Positions 33,679-41,730 of a stretch of DNA of 64,000 nt are shown here, one piece after another. How positions within the stretch are numbered: position 1 is the first letter of the stretch; every line of letters starts with the position of its first letter. Under the pieces are notes generated by a model that saw only the letters and a program-made list of their open reading frames with translations, ran no database searches and was not told the DNA's origin. The stretch covers positions 62,001-126,000 of the forward strand of contig JADJWE010000002.1 of NCBI GenBank assembly GCA_016716525.1, in the 5' to 3' direction. Both the position numbers and the translations under genes were made by a program. Source of the stretch: Candidatus Flexicrinis affinis (lineage in GTDB: Bacteria > Chloroflexota > Anaerolineae > Aggregatilineales > Phototrophicaceae).

Positions 33679-34279
33679 ACGGGGTGCGACCCTGCAGCGC
33701 GCGCAGCAAGGTCACGGAGTCGACGTACTGCAAGTCGCTGCCGGTGGGCAACCCGCGCGCGAGCCGCGTCAGTTTGACGCCGGTGTCCTTCAACTCGCGC
33801 GCGATGTACAACGCTGTCGCGTCCCCTTCTTGACCGGGATTGGTGGCGACGATCACCTCAAGCACGCGACCGTCCGCCACCCGCTGCGTCAGTTCGCGGA
33901 TGCGCAGGTCGTCCGGCCCGATGCCGTTAACCGGCGAGATCGCACCTCCGAGCACGTGGTAACGCCCCTGAAACGTCCCCGCCGACTCGAGCGCCAGCAG
34001 ATCGAGCGGCTCTTCGACCACCGCGATCACCGAAGCGTCGCGTCGAGAGTCGCTGCAAATCGCGCACGGGTCGTCCACGGTGATGTTTCCGCAAACACTG
34101 CAAAAACGCGTCAGCGCCTTGAGATCACGCAGCGCGTCGCTGAGTGTTTCGCTGAGTTCGTCAGGCGCGCGCAGCAGGTAGAAGGTAAGGCGCGACGCGG
34201 TCTTGCTGCCGATGCTTGGCAGGCGCGAAAACGCGTCGATCAATCGCGCGACGGGCTCGGGAATCGCCTGTGACGACAT
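33671..34279 (-). CDS. recR: Recombination mediator protein RecR
   Basis: A 202-residue cytosolic protein that works with RecF/RecO to load RecA at gaps. Helix-hairpin-helix: FSRLPSIGSKTASRLTFYLL (about 18-37). Zinc finger: CSVCGNITVDDPCAIC (about 60-75) with four cysteines. Toprim domain: VIAVVEEPLDLLALE, GRYHVLGGAISPVNGIGPDDL and VIVATNPGQEGDATALYI. The C-terminus ARGLPTGSDLQYVDSVTLLRAL is the strongest family match. Length is standard (about 200). It follows ybaB by 3 bases, the classical ybaB-recR arrangement, though dnaX is not upstream here. Confidence 0.97.
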   Translation of the reverse strand: MSSQAIPEPVARLIDAFSRLPSIGSKTASRLTFYLLRAPDELSETLSDALRDLKALTRFCSVCGNITVDDPCAICSDSRRDASVIAVVEEPLDLLALESAGTFQGRYHVLGGAISPVNGIGPDDLRIRELTQRVADGRVLEVIVATNPGQEGDATALYIARELKDTGVKLTRLARGLPTGSDLQYVDSVTLLRALQGRTPFT

Positions 34280-34282
34280 ACG

Positions 34283-34675
34283 TTAGCCGAGCAGGCCGCC
34301 CAACCCCGGAATGCTGCCCAAACCGCCGGTGATCGACTCCATCTTTTCGGCCGCCATCGACTGGCTCTGTTCGATGCCTTGATTGACAGCCAATACGAGC
34401 AGGTCTTGCAGGTCATTTACCCATTCCGGATCGCTGGTGTCGACGACGTCCGGGTTGATCGTGATCGACTGGACGCGCTGATGGCCGGTGACGACCAGCG
34501 TGATCGCGCCGCCGCCCACCGAGACTTCGACCGTCTCGTTGGCGAGTGCTTCCTGCGCGGCGAGCATATCCGCCTGCATCTTCTGAATCTGGCGCATCAT
34601 GTTGCCACCCGCGCCACCACCACCGCCGAAACCACCCATGCCACCCATACCGCGGCCTCCCTTGCCTTTCGACAT
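34283..34675 (-). CDS. YbaB/EbfC family nucleoid-associated protein
   Basis: A 130-residue DNA-binding protein of the YbaB/EbfC family, usually a dimer that coats DNA and is co-transcribed with recR. The core begins at MMRQIQKMQADMLAAQEALANE (about residue 25 on, split helix) and continues with VEVSVGGGAITLVVTGHQRV and INPDVVD. The first 24 residues are an unusual Gly/Met-rich stretch (GRGMGGMGGFGGGGGAGG), longer than in common YbaB (about 100-110 residues). GAGGAG lies 8 bases before the ATG. A TAAAAT hexamer at 34726-34721 (minus) may be the -10 of this operon. Confidence 0.95.
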   Translation of the reverse strand: MSKGKGGRGMGGMGGFGGGGGAGGNMMRQIQKMQADMLAAQEALANETVEVSVGGGAITLVVTGHQRVQSITINPDVVDTSDPEWVNDLQDLLVLAVNQGIEQSQSMAAEKMESITGGLGSIPGLGGLLG

Positions 34676-34816
34676 TTGACCTGCTCCTCGCCTGATTGTT
34701 ACGGGGATTCATCCCGTGCAATTTTACCACATGCACGCGTTCTTTTTCGCGGCACATGCCGAACTCCCCTATACTGAGTTGCAGCGCCACACTGGTCGCT
34801 CAACAAGGACACTTGC

Positions 34817-35695
34817 ATGTCTCAACCCATCCAATTCCTACTATTAGCTGCATGCTTGTTCCTCCTATACCGCATCGTCCATCACGTGCGAATTGCCCTG
34901 ATCTTGCGCCGCGGTGACATCCTGCGCGGACGTCGCGTCCTCGATGCCAGCCCGGTCGCAGAAACGCTCAACGACATCGATGCGCTGCTGAAAGGGCTCG
35001 GCTTTGCACCAATCCACGCCATCGAGCAGCGCTATGCGCTGCAGCGGCAGGCCACGACGATCTTCACGTACCGGCACGATATGGGTATCTACGCCAGCCT
35101 CGCGCCAGTCGCGGCGGAACCGCCGTTTACGATCACGTTCATCAGCGTCTTCGCCGACGACTCGATGGTGGCGACCACCTATCCGCACGGCACACAAGCC
35201 GCCAAGCCCGACCTCGATCTAAAGTTTGCCAGTTACGATCCGACCGCCGCGTTCGACGATCACGCGATTCGCACACTGCGGTGGACCGAGTCGCACGGAG
35301 AGCCGGTTCTCAACGACGACGCTGTATCAAGCGAAGCCGACGACCGTCGGCTGATGGCGCGGCATGGTCGCAACCTGTTCGGCCACGTCATCCGTAAGAA
35401 TGACGGTGCCGCGTTGAGCCTGCTGGGCCTTCTGGCAATCGTCGGGGCGATCCTCTGGTCCAGCTTGTCGACCGCCGCGCAAACAGCGGAGATTTCACCA
35501 AACGTCATGGTCGCTAGCTTCGGCCTGTTCTCAGACACGATCGTGTTCATGGCGGCCATCTTCATCGGGATCGCGTTGATCGTTGCGGCAAACATCCGCT
35601 CCGAGCCAGCTCGCAGACCCAAGCCGCTGGACATCGACCTCAAACCGCCGGAGGACAAGCGGCACCCCCTCGCCCGCCCGCCTCGCACGCGCTAG
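34817..35695 (+). CDS. Hypothetical membrane protein with three helices
   Basis: A 292-residue protein with one N-terminal helix (about 6-25), a soluble alpha/beta region (about 30-195) and two further helices (about 198-217 and 235-258), ending in a Pro/Arg-rich cytosolic tail. The soluble region contains RYALQRQATTIFTYRHDMGIYASL and FTITFISVFADDSMVATTYPHG, split strands with no motif I know. ATG at 34817 has an AAGGAC-like site 8 bases upstream, and TATACT at 34770-34775 may be a -10 element. The gene stands alone, 85 bases ahead of the acyltransferase gene. Function unknown. Confidence 0.72.
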   Translation: MSQPIQFLLLAACLFLLYRIVHHVRIALILRRGDILRGRRVLDASPVAETLNDIDALLKGLGFAPIHAIEQRYALQRQATTIFTYRHDMGIYASLAPVAAEPPFTITFISVFADDSMVATTYPHGTQAAKPDLDLKFASYDPTAAFDDHAIRTLRWTESHGEPVLNDDAVSSEADDRRLMARHGRNLFGHVIRKNDGAALSLLGLLAIVGAILWSSLSTAAQTAEISPNVMVASFGLFSDTIVFMAAIFIGIALIVAANIRSEPARRPKPLDIDLKPPEDKRHPLARPPRTR

Positions 35696-35780
35696 TACTG
35701 GCCCCACGTTACACGACGCCGATAATCCGCTAGAATGGACCGCGCGCGCTTTCGCGCCGCAGCGAGGGTATTGTCACGCT

Positions 35781-36416
35781 ATGATCATGCAGCCACCACC
35801 GGGTGAACGCCCGCCCACCTTGCCGCGCTGGGTCCGTTGGATCTCCAGCGTCATCATGTGGCTGTTCGGCTGGAAGTACGGTGGCGGCCTGCCCAATGTC
35901 CCGAAAATGGTGATCATCGGCGTTCCGCATACGACCAACTGGGACGGCTTCTGGTATCTGGTCATCACAGGCTACATGCGCCTGCGCACCAACGTCATCA
36001 TGAAGGCCGAGATCGCCCGCACGCCGATTGTCGGGTGGGTCTTCAAGGTGTTCGGCGGAATCCCGGTTGACCGCTCCACCAGCAACAACCTCGTCACCCA
36101 GATGGCGGCCGAGATCGCCAAGCGCGAGACGATTGCGGTCGTCATTGCCCCGGAAGGCACGCGCAAGCGAACCGAGTACTGGCACGTGGGTTTCTATTGG
36201 ATCGCCCATCGTGCCCACGTCCCGATCGTCCTTGCAGCGATCGACTACACCAAGAAGACGCTGTCGTTCATCGCTACCATTGAAACCACCGGCGACATCG
36301 AGGCCGACTTTCGGGTGATTGCCTCTCTGTACGAGGGCAACCTAAACGGTAAACGACCTGAAAACATTGGACCGATCCGGCCGAAACCGAGCGCCGTGCG
36401 CAAGGAGGCCGAATGA
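35781..36416 (+). CDS. PlsC-family lysophosphatidic acid acyltransferase-like protein
   Basis: A 211-residue membrane-associated acyltransferase. The catalytic HX4D motif is H50-TTNW-D55, the substrate-binding stretch GGIPVDRS is at 92-99, and EGTR at 125-128 is the third family motif. A hydrophobic segment (about 17-31) precedes the catalytic site. It should transfer an acyl chain to a lysophospholipid or related acceptor in phospholipid synthesis. Start: ATG at 35781; another ATG two codons later is possible. The stop overlaps the next lipoprotein start by 4 bases. It may equally be a 'lysophospholipid acyltransferase' with an ether or sugar-lipid acceptor. Confidence 0.9.
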   Translation: MIMQPPPGERPPTLPRWVRWISSVIMWLFGWKYGGGLPNVPKMVIIGVPHTTNWDGFWYLVITGYMRLRTNVIMKAEIARTPIVGWVFKVFGGIPVDRSTSNNLVTQMAAEIAKRETIAVVIAPEGTRKRTEYWHVGFYWIAHRAHVPIVLAAIDYTKKTLSFIATIETTGDIEADFRVIASLYEGNLNGKRPENIGPIRPKPSAVRKEAE

Positions 36417-37234
36417 GTCGCGTTTACCGGTTTTGCATCGTACTGGCAGTGATCCTAGCCGCCGGCGCGCTGGCGAGCTGCGGCACGCCAGCGAGTCAGG
36501 ATGGCCCGCTGCCGACGACGATCGTCGACCTGAACGCGGCCGCCACTGCGATGGTCATGACGCAGAACGCTCCGCCCGGTCCGTTTAGCGAGTCGATCGC
36601 GTTCGGCTCGCTGGAAGACGGCCTGAGCGAGCTCGACGGTTGGACGTACACCGCCGTCGCCGAGTTCGAAGGCACGTTCTCCGGCACGTCGCGCCCTGCC
36701 AATGCCACAACGACAGCCAAGGTGGCCCATCACCTGCTCACGACGGCGCGCCGGGTCGAGATCACGGCCGAGGGGGCGCTGCTGACCGAAGGCGACCCGG
36801 TCTCGACCGAAGCCGTGCGGATCGGACGCGACGTGTACCTCACAGTAGAAGGCCAGTGCAGCGTCGTCACCGGGACGGACGCGGCCGTGGTCGCTGACGC
36901 TGGCGTGACTCAGTTGATCGGCGGCCTCGCGCGCGCCGTGCCCGTCGGCCAGACCGGCGTGATTAACGGCGAATCGGTCTATCGCTACGAGTTCGACGCC
37001 GACGCACTGGAGTTGGCTGCGGTAACCGGCGACGCGGCGGATGTGTCCATTGTGGGCGCAGAGCTGTGGTTCAGCGCCGAGCACAACGCCGTGATCCGAC
37101 TGTATCTGGTGCTCGATGTCGAGAACGCGGTGCTGTTCGGCTCAAGCGCCACAGTGAGTGGACGGCTCGTGATTCGGTATGATCTGACGGATGTGGGTGT
37201 TGACCCGAACATCACGACACCGTTCGGGTGCTAG
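36413..37234 (+). CDS. Lipoprotein with LppX/LolA-like antiparallel domain
   Basis: A 273-residue exported lipoprotein. The signal peptide ends with the lipobox LASC, so Cys24 would be lipidated. ATGA overlaps the acyltransferase stop, and AAGGAGG lies 4 bases before the ATG. The mature part after a short Thr/Ala linker is beta-rich (VYLTVEGQCSVVTG, then SVYRYEFDAD, then VSIVGAELWFSAEHN), a layout like LolA/LppX lipid-handling lipoproteins; this resemblance is weak. One internal Cys and one C-terminal Cys (FGC at the end) could pair. The coupling to an acyltransferase hints at a lipid-related role. Confidence 0.82.
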   Translation: MSRVYRFCIVLAVILAAGALASCGTPASQDGPLPTTIVDLNAAATAMVMTQNAPPGPFSESIAFGSLEDGLSELDGWTYTAVAEFEGTFSGTSRPANATTTAKVAHHLLTTARRVEITAEGALLTEGDPVSTEAVRIGRDVYLTVEGQCSVVTGTDAAVVADAGVTQLIGGLARAVPVGQTGVINGESVYRYEFDADALELAAVTGDAADVSIVGAELWFSAEHNAVIRLYLVLDVENAVLFGSSATVSGRLVIRYDLTDVGVDPNITTPFGC

Positions 37235-37241
37235 GAAAAGA

Positions 37242-37267
37242 AAAACCCCTGCCTGAAGCAGAGGTTT
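37242..37267 (-). terminator. Intrinsic terminator of tRNA-Pro
   Basis: On the minus strand AAACCTCTGC and GCAGGGGTTT form a 10-bp stem (one G-T pair) around the loop TTCAG, followed by TTCTTTT. It starts 2 bases after the tRNA CCA end and just after the convergent lipoprotein gene. Confidence 0.8.
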
Positions 37268-37268
37268 G

Positions 37269-37344
37269 TGGTCGGGGCGACGGGATTCGAACCCATGACC
37301 TCGTCGACCCGAACGACGCGCGCTACCAACTGCGCTACGCCCCG
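37269..37344 (-). tRNA. tRNA-Pro, anticodon CGG, CCA encoded
   Basis: A full cloverleaf reads on the minus strand from 37344. Acceptor stem CGGGGCG pairs with CGCCCCG; D arm GCGC-AGTTGGTA-GCGC; anticodon stem CGTCG/CGACG with loop TTCGGGT, giving anticodon CGG (proline CCG codons); variable loop AGGTC; T arm ATGGG-TTCGAAT-CCCGT. The discriminator A is followed by a genome-encoded CCA (37271-37269). An intrinsic terminator follows. It lies between two plus-strand genes, transcribed against them. Confidence 0.97.
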
Positions 37345-37394
37345 ACGTACATTCTGAGTCTAGTGGACTTCAGAGGCATTGGCAAGAGGGAAAT

Positions 37395-38480
37395 ATGGCC
37401 GAGAACGCGAACCCCAACCGAGATCAACCCACATCGCAAGAGGCCGACCAAGCTCCAATACCGCCGTCCGGTGATGCTGCGAACAAGGACGACCTGCCTG
37501 CGGATAGTCCGACAACGGCCAGCCACCCTCAAGGTACGGAAAGCGGTGAGATTGACAGCGATTGGCTCGACACGCCGAACTCCGAGCCACTTCCTGACGA
37601 TGACATGGGGCAGCGACTGGGGTCCGGGCCGGAGACTGCGGCCCGGGCGCCTGTGCCTTCCGCCGCTGCCACTCCCCCGGTCATCGAGCCGGAACCGGAA
37701 CCGATTGCGGACACGCCTGTCGTTCCACCGGCGCACCCGGTCGAGCCGACCGCGTCGGCCCTGCAGGAACCCGCCAGCGTAGAGGCGCCTGAACCTGACA
37801 AGCCCCGCCGCAGGTTCCCGTTCAACTTGTTCGGACGCGCCCGGACGGACTCTCCGCCAGCTGCCCCCACCGGAGAACAGTCGCCGCCCACCGTGACCGA
37901 CCGCGCGCGTAAGCTGACTCACGCAGTGCTGCACCCTGCTGGCGCGCTGCTGGTTCGTTTCGGCGTGCATCCGGATCAGGTCACAATCGCCGGTACAGTG
38001 CTCGTTTTCGTCGCGTCCGTGCTGATTGCGCTCTCGCACCTGCAGGTCGGCGCGCTGCTGCTGCTGGTCGCGCTTCCATTCGATGCACTCGACGGCGCCG
38101 TGGCACGCGCGATGGGCCGCACCGACCGGTTTGGCGCGCTGCTCGATTCTGCGTCAGACCGCTATGCCGACGCTGCAATTTTCGCCGGATTGGGGTATCA
38201 TTTCGCCGTTCTAGACCGGTTGGAACTGCTGCTGTTGGCCTTCGCCGCGCTGATGGGTACATATGCCGTCAGCTACGTGAGGGCGCGTGCTGAAGGTCTC
38301 GGGGTCGACGTCAAGATCGGGCTGTTCACGCGGCTCGAACGACTCGCCATGATTTTGATCATGCTGTTCGTTCCCGATCTTCTGCCGATCGGCCTCATCA
38401 TCCTTGCGATCGGCACGAACTTTACCAGCGTCCAGCGGTTGTTGTATGTATACCGCGTACTCAAACAAAGAGAGGGTTAG
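37395..38480 (+). CDS. CDP-alcohol phosphatidyltransferase with long disordered N-terminus
   Basis: A 361-residue integral membrane enzyme of phospholipid synthesis. The full CDP-alcohol signature is at 230-255: D230-x2-D233-G-x2-A-R238-x8-G247-x3-D251-x3-D255. About six helices follow residue 195. The first 150 residues are Pro/Asp/Glu/Ser-rich and probably disordered, which is unusual for this family (typically about 200 residues in all). The sequence HPAGALLVRFGVHPDQVTIAG, split around the first helix, resembles phosphatidylinositol-phosphate or PgsA-type synthases; the alcohol acceptor is not certain. ATG at 37395 with AGAGGG 4 bases before. lgt follows after 3 bases. Confidence 0.9.
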   Translation: MAENANPNRDQPTSQEADQAPIPPSGDAANKDDLPADSPTTASHPQGTESGEIDSDWLDTPNSEPLPDDDMGQRLGSGPETAARAPVPSAAATPPVIEPEPEPIADTPVVPPAHPVEPTASALQEPASVEAPEPDKPRRRFPFNLFGRARTDSPPAAPTGEQSPPTVTDRARKLTHAVLHPAGALLVRFGVHPDQVTIAGTVLVFVASVLIALSHLQVGALLLLVALPFDALDGAVARAMGRTDRFGALLDSASDRYADAAIFAGLGYHFAVLDRLELLLLAFAALMGTYAVSYVRARAEGLGVDVKIGLFTRLERLAMILIMLFVPDLLPIGLIILAIGTNFTSVQRLLYVYRVLKQREG

Positions 38481-38483
38481 CCG

Positions 38484-39413
38484 ATGGAGTTCGGCCCACA
38501 AGCCATCCAGATTGGCAGCATTCAAATCCGCTATTACGGCTTGATCATCGTCGCGGCAATTCTTATCGCGGCAATGGTGGCGGCCCGGTTAGCCAAACGC
38601 AGCGGCAAAGATCCCGACCACGTGTGGGGCGCAATGTTCGGTGCCGTGATCCTCGGCATCATCGGCGCGCGTCTGTGGTATATCCTGTTCCCGCCGGTTT
38701 CGGCCGTCGCGGCCGGGCGTGATACCGCGTGGTACTTCGCCAACTTCTTCGACACGCAGAACGGCGCGATCGCGATTTGGAGCGGCGGCCTGCACATCTT
38801 CGGCGCGTTCGTCGGCGGCTTCCTCGGCGCATACATCTACATCGTGCGCAACAAGCTCAAGCTGATGGAATGGCTAGACATCGGGGCGGTTGCGCTTCCG
38901 CTGGCGCAGTTCATCGGCCGCTGGGCCAACTTCATCAATCAGGAACTGTACGGTACACCGACCGGCGTCAATTGGTGGGGCCTCAAGATCGAATCGGCCT
39001 ACCGCGTCGCGCCGTATACCAGCACGATCAACTTCCCGGTTGACGAGACGCTGTTCCACCCGCTCTTCCTGTACGAAGGGCTGTGGATGCTGCTGACGTT
39101 CTTCGTGCTGCTGCGCCTGTGGCAGACCCAACGCAACAATCTCAAGGCCGGTACGTTGTTCCTGCTGTACGTGGCGTCCTACTCGTTCATCCGCTATTTG
39201 CTCGAGTTCCTGCGCATCGAGCTGAACTTGCTGCGCATTTACGACGGCGACGGCAACGTAACGACGCGCATCAACGTCACGCAGGCGCTGTGTTTGGTTG
39301 CGTTTGTCGGCAGCGGGTTCTTCCTGCTGCCGCGCCTCGGCTCGATCCAGTGGGGCAAGATCTTCCGGCGTGGGCAGGGTCAGACGACAAGCTCGGCCGC
39401 GGCCGAACACTAA
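38484..39413 (+). CDS. lgt: Prolipoprotein diacylglyceryl transferase
   Basis: A 309-residue membrane enzyme that moves diacylglycerol from phosphatidylglycerol to the lipobox Cys of prolipoproteins. Seven helices are expected. Family motifs: IRYYGLIIVAAI near the N-terminus, WSGGLHIFGAFVGG (residues about 97-110), and the signature GRWANFINQELYG with R146 as the key arginine. HPLFLYEGLW and RYLLEFLRIE complete the set. Start at 38484 has GAGAGGG upstream. It serves the lipoproteins at 1682, 36413 and 60702. It sits directly behind the CDP-alcohol transferase, so lipid supply and use are co-expressed. Confidence 0.96.
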   Translation: MEFGPQAIQIGSIQIRYYGLIIVAAILIAAMVAARLAKRSGKDPDHVWGAMFGAVILGIIGARLWYILFPPVSAVAAGRDTAWYFANFFDTQNGAIAIWSGGLHIFGAFVGGFLGAYIYIVRNKLKLMEWLDIGAVALPLAQFIGRWANFINQELYGTPTGVNWWGLKIESAYRVAPYTSTINFPVDETLFHPLFLYEGLWMLLTFFVLLRLWQTQRNNLKAGTLFLLYVASYSFIRYLLEFLRIELNLLRIYDGDGNVTTRINVTQALCLVAFVGSGFFLLPRLGSIQWGKIFRRGQGQTTSSAAAEH

Positions 39414-39443
39414 CTGACCCACTGCCAGCGCTGTGCAACCCCA

Positions 39444-39487
39444 TCCGCCCGGCTGAACGTCTTGACGGCGTCGCGGCCGGGCGGATT
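39444..39487 (+). terminator. Probable terminator hairpin after lgt
   Basis: ATCCGCCCGGC (39444-39454) pairs exactly with GCCGGGCGGAT (39477-39487), an 11-bp GC-rich stem with a 22-base loop that may itself fold (CGTC-TT-GACG). The bases after it (TCCGTCTTC) are only partly T-rich. It separates lgt from the transporter gene. Confidence 0.5.
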
Positions 39488-39522
39488 CCGTCTTCTGCCC
39501 ACATGCGCCGCGGGGACAAGGC

Positions 39523-40695
39523 ATGAACCTGAAGCTCACCATACTGGCAACCAGCATGCTTGGCGCGTCCACGTCGTCGGCGCTGGCTCCGGTAGCCCCC
39601 GTATTCGCCGAAGCGTTCGCCAGCGAGCCGAACATCGCGCTGTGGTCGCGCATGATCGTCACGATGCCGGCGATCGCAGTCGCACTGGCCGCGCCGTTAA
39701 TGGGCGTGGTGACCGACCGGTTCGGACGCAAGCCGGTATTGGTCGCGTCGCTGCTGTTGTACCTCGTCGCGGGCACCTCCGGGCTATGGGCGCCGGACCT
39801 TGTCACGGTGATCGTTGGCCGCTTCGTATTGGGCATTGCGGTTGCGGGAATATTCACGGCGATCACCGCCGTCATCGGCGATCGATACCTCGGCATGGAA
39901 CGCTCGCGCATGATCGGCTTGCAGTCCGGCGCGATTGGGACGGCGTCGGTGACGTTCACGATCCTCGGCGGGATCCTCGCCGATCAATCGTGGCGCGCCC
40001 CGTTCTGGGTGTACCTCGGCGTGCTGCTCGTCCTCCCGATGGCGCTCACACTTGCGCCCGACCCGCCGACCGACTCCGTCAGCCCGAACTCCCCGACTGA
40101 CGAACCGGTCATTGGCCCGCGCATGCGCCGGCTGCTGCTGGCGGTGTACGCCGGCATCTTCGCTATTCAAATCGGCTTCATCTCCGCCGCGCTGCAGCTT
40201 CCGTTTCAGATCCGCGAGCTGACGGGCGGCACCACTATAGCCGGCCTCGCCATCGCGTCGATGGGCATTGCGTTTTCGGTGACGTCGATCGTCGTACAGC
40301 GCATCTCGTGGCCGTTGGCCCCTGTCGGCCGGATCGCCGTGGGGTTCGTCGGCGTCGGTGTCGGCACGTCGCTGCTATCGCAGCTCAGTCCGCTGCCGTT
40401 GGGGATCGGGCTCGTGATCGCCGGCATCGGCTACGGCATCATCCAACCGACTCTCGTCGTCGCGCTCAATCAAGGCGTACCGAACACCTTGCGCGGTCGC
40501 GCATCGGGTGGCTTCACGACGGCGCTATTCCTCGGGCAGTTTGTCGCGCCGTTCATTGCTCAACCGCTCGGCGACCTGATCGGAATCTCACCGTCGTTCA
40601 TCGTTCTGGGCGTTGGCTTCATCGTCCTCGCCGGGATACTTGGCGCCATACACCGCAGCCAGCAGCGCCGCATACCTGCGGCAAGATCTGCGTAG
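39523..40695 (+). CDS. Major facilitator superfamily transporter
   Basis: A 390-residue integral membrane protein with 12 helices. The MFS loop 2-3 motif is GVVTDRFGRKPVLV (about residues 62-75), and a matching helix-4 region VGRFVLGIAVAGIFTA follows. A cytosolic loop near residue 190 (PPTDSVSPNSPTDEP) joins the two six-helix halves. It probably exports a small molecule using the proton gradient; the sequence resembles drug/aromatic efflux-type members, with no specific substrate clue. ATG at 39523 with GGGGAC before it. No regulator gene is adjacent. Confidence 0.9.
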   Translation: MNLKLTILATSMLGASTSSALAPVAPVFAEAFASEPNIALWSRMIVTMPAIAVALAAPLMGVVTDRFGRKPVLVASLLLYLVAGTSGLWAPDLVTVIVGRFVLGIAVAGIFTAITAVIGDRYLGMERSRMIGLQSGAIGTASVTFTILGGILADQSWRAPFWVYLGVLLVLPMALTLAPDPPTDSVSPNSPTDEPVIGPRMRRLLLAVYAGIFAIQIGFISAALQLPFQIRELTGGTTIAGLAIASMGIAFSVTSIVVQRISWPLAPVGRIAVGFVGVGVGTSLLSQLSPLPLGIGLVIAGIGYGIIQPTLVVALNQGVPNTLRGRASGGFTTALFLGQFVAPFIAQPLGDLIGISPSFIVLGVGFIVLAGILGAIHRSQQRRIPAARSA

Positions 40696-40782
40696 CGGCG
40701 CACACCTGCACCCCATCCTTTAATCCTTTGCAGCCCAACCTGATGCGATAATGGCTTTGGTGTTCGCTTTGGAGTGTGCCTC

Positions 40783-41730
40783 TTGATCGAAGTCCGCGGC
40801 CTCACGAAGGTGTTCGATGGGTTCGTCGCCGTTGACGACGTCTCGCTGGCGGTCGGCACCGGTCAGGTGCTTGCCCTGCTTGGCCCAAACGGGGCAGGCA
40901 AGACGACCACCGTCCGCATGATGACCAGCATCCTCGCGCCGACTCGCGGCACGGCGACCATCGCCGGTTTCGATGTCGTCACACAGGCCGAGCAGGTGCG
41001 CGCGCACGTCGGCGTACTCACCGAGCAGCACGGACTCTATGAGCGCATGAAGGCGGTCGAGTATCTGCGCTTCTTCGGGCAGGTGTACCACATGGACGCC
41101 GGCCTCGCCCGCAAGCGCGCGCTCGCGCTCATGGACCGCTTCGGGTTGTCCGACGCGCTGGACAAGCGCCTTGGCGAATACTCGAAAGGTATGAAGCAGA
41201 AGCTTGCGCTCGTACGCGCGCTGCTCCATGACCCACCCGTACTGCTGCTCGACGAGCCGACCAGCGCGATGGACCCGCTGTCGGCCAAGCAGGTCCGCGA
41301 CGCCATCATCGACTTGCAGCGCGATAAGCGCACGTTCCTCATCACTACGCACAATCTGACCGAAGCGCAGACTCTAGCCGACAGCATTGCGTTCATCCGT
41401 AAAGGTAAGCTGGTCGCCAACGGCACCTTCGACGCCTTGCGCCGGCAGTTTGTGGGCGAGCCGCGCATGGAGCTGCGCGTAGCCGGCCACCTCAACGGGG
41501 CGGTCGAAGCCGTTCGACAAATCGTCACCGTGCGCGAGACCGGCGAGCATTGGATGCGGTACACGACGCCCGATCCCGAACGCGACAACCCGAACGTGAT
41601 CCGAACGCTGACCGGCCTCGGCGTCGATGTCGTCACGCTGGCGCCAGTGACCCAGACGCTCGAAGACGTCTACTTGCAGGTCGTCAAAGAAGATGAAGGG
41701 ACTACGGCCGATGCAGGCGACGTTGAGTAA
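40783..41730 (+). CDS. ABC transporter ATP-binding protein (ABC-2 exporter type)
   Basis: A 315-residue cytosolic ATPase. Walker A GPNGAGKTT is at 34-42 (K40), the signature is YSKGMKQKL, Walker B is LLLDEPTSAMDP, and the H-loop is ITTHN. I select the TTG at 40783: GGAG lies 8 bases before and the ABC domain starts at once; a GTG at 40774 overlaps that ribosome site. The C-terminal 90 residues (about 225-315) form the regulatory extension common in NatA/DrrA-type exporters. Its stop overlaps the permease gene start, so both make one exporter. Substrate unknown. Confidence 0.93.
   Translation: MIEVRGLTKVFDGFVAVDDVSLAVGTGQVLALLGPNGAGKTTTVRMMTSILAPTRGTATIAGFDVVTQAEQVRAHVGVLTEQHGLYERMKAVEYLRFFGQVYHMDAGLARKRALALMDRFGLSDALDKRLGEYSKGMKQKLALVRALLHDPPVLLLDEPTSAMDPLSAKQVRDAIIDLQRDKRTFLITTHNLTEAQTLADSIAFIRKGKLVANGTFDALRRQFVGEPRMELRVAGHLNGAVEAVRQIVTVRETGEHWMRYTTPDPERDNPNVIRTLTGLGVDVVTLAPVTQTLEDVYLQVVKEDEGTTADAGDVE

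Noticed and set aside
37269..37344. tRNA-Pro as attachment site of an integrated element
   Set aside because: No integrase and no repeated 3' tRNA fragment was seen nearby.
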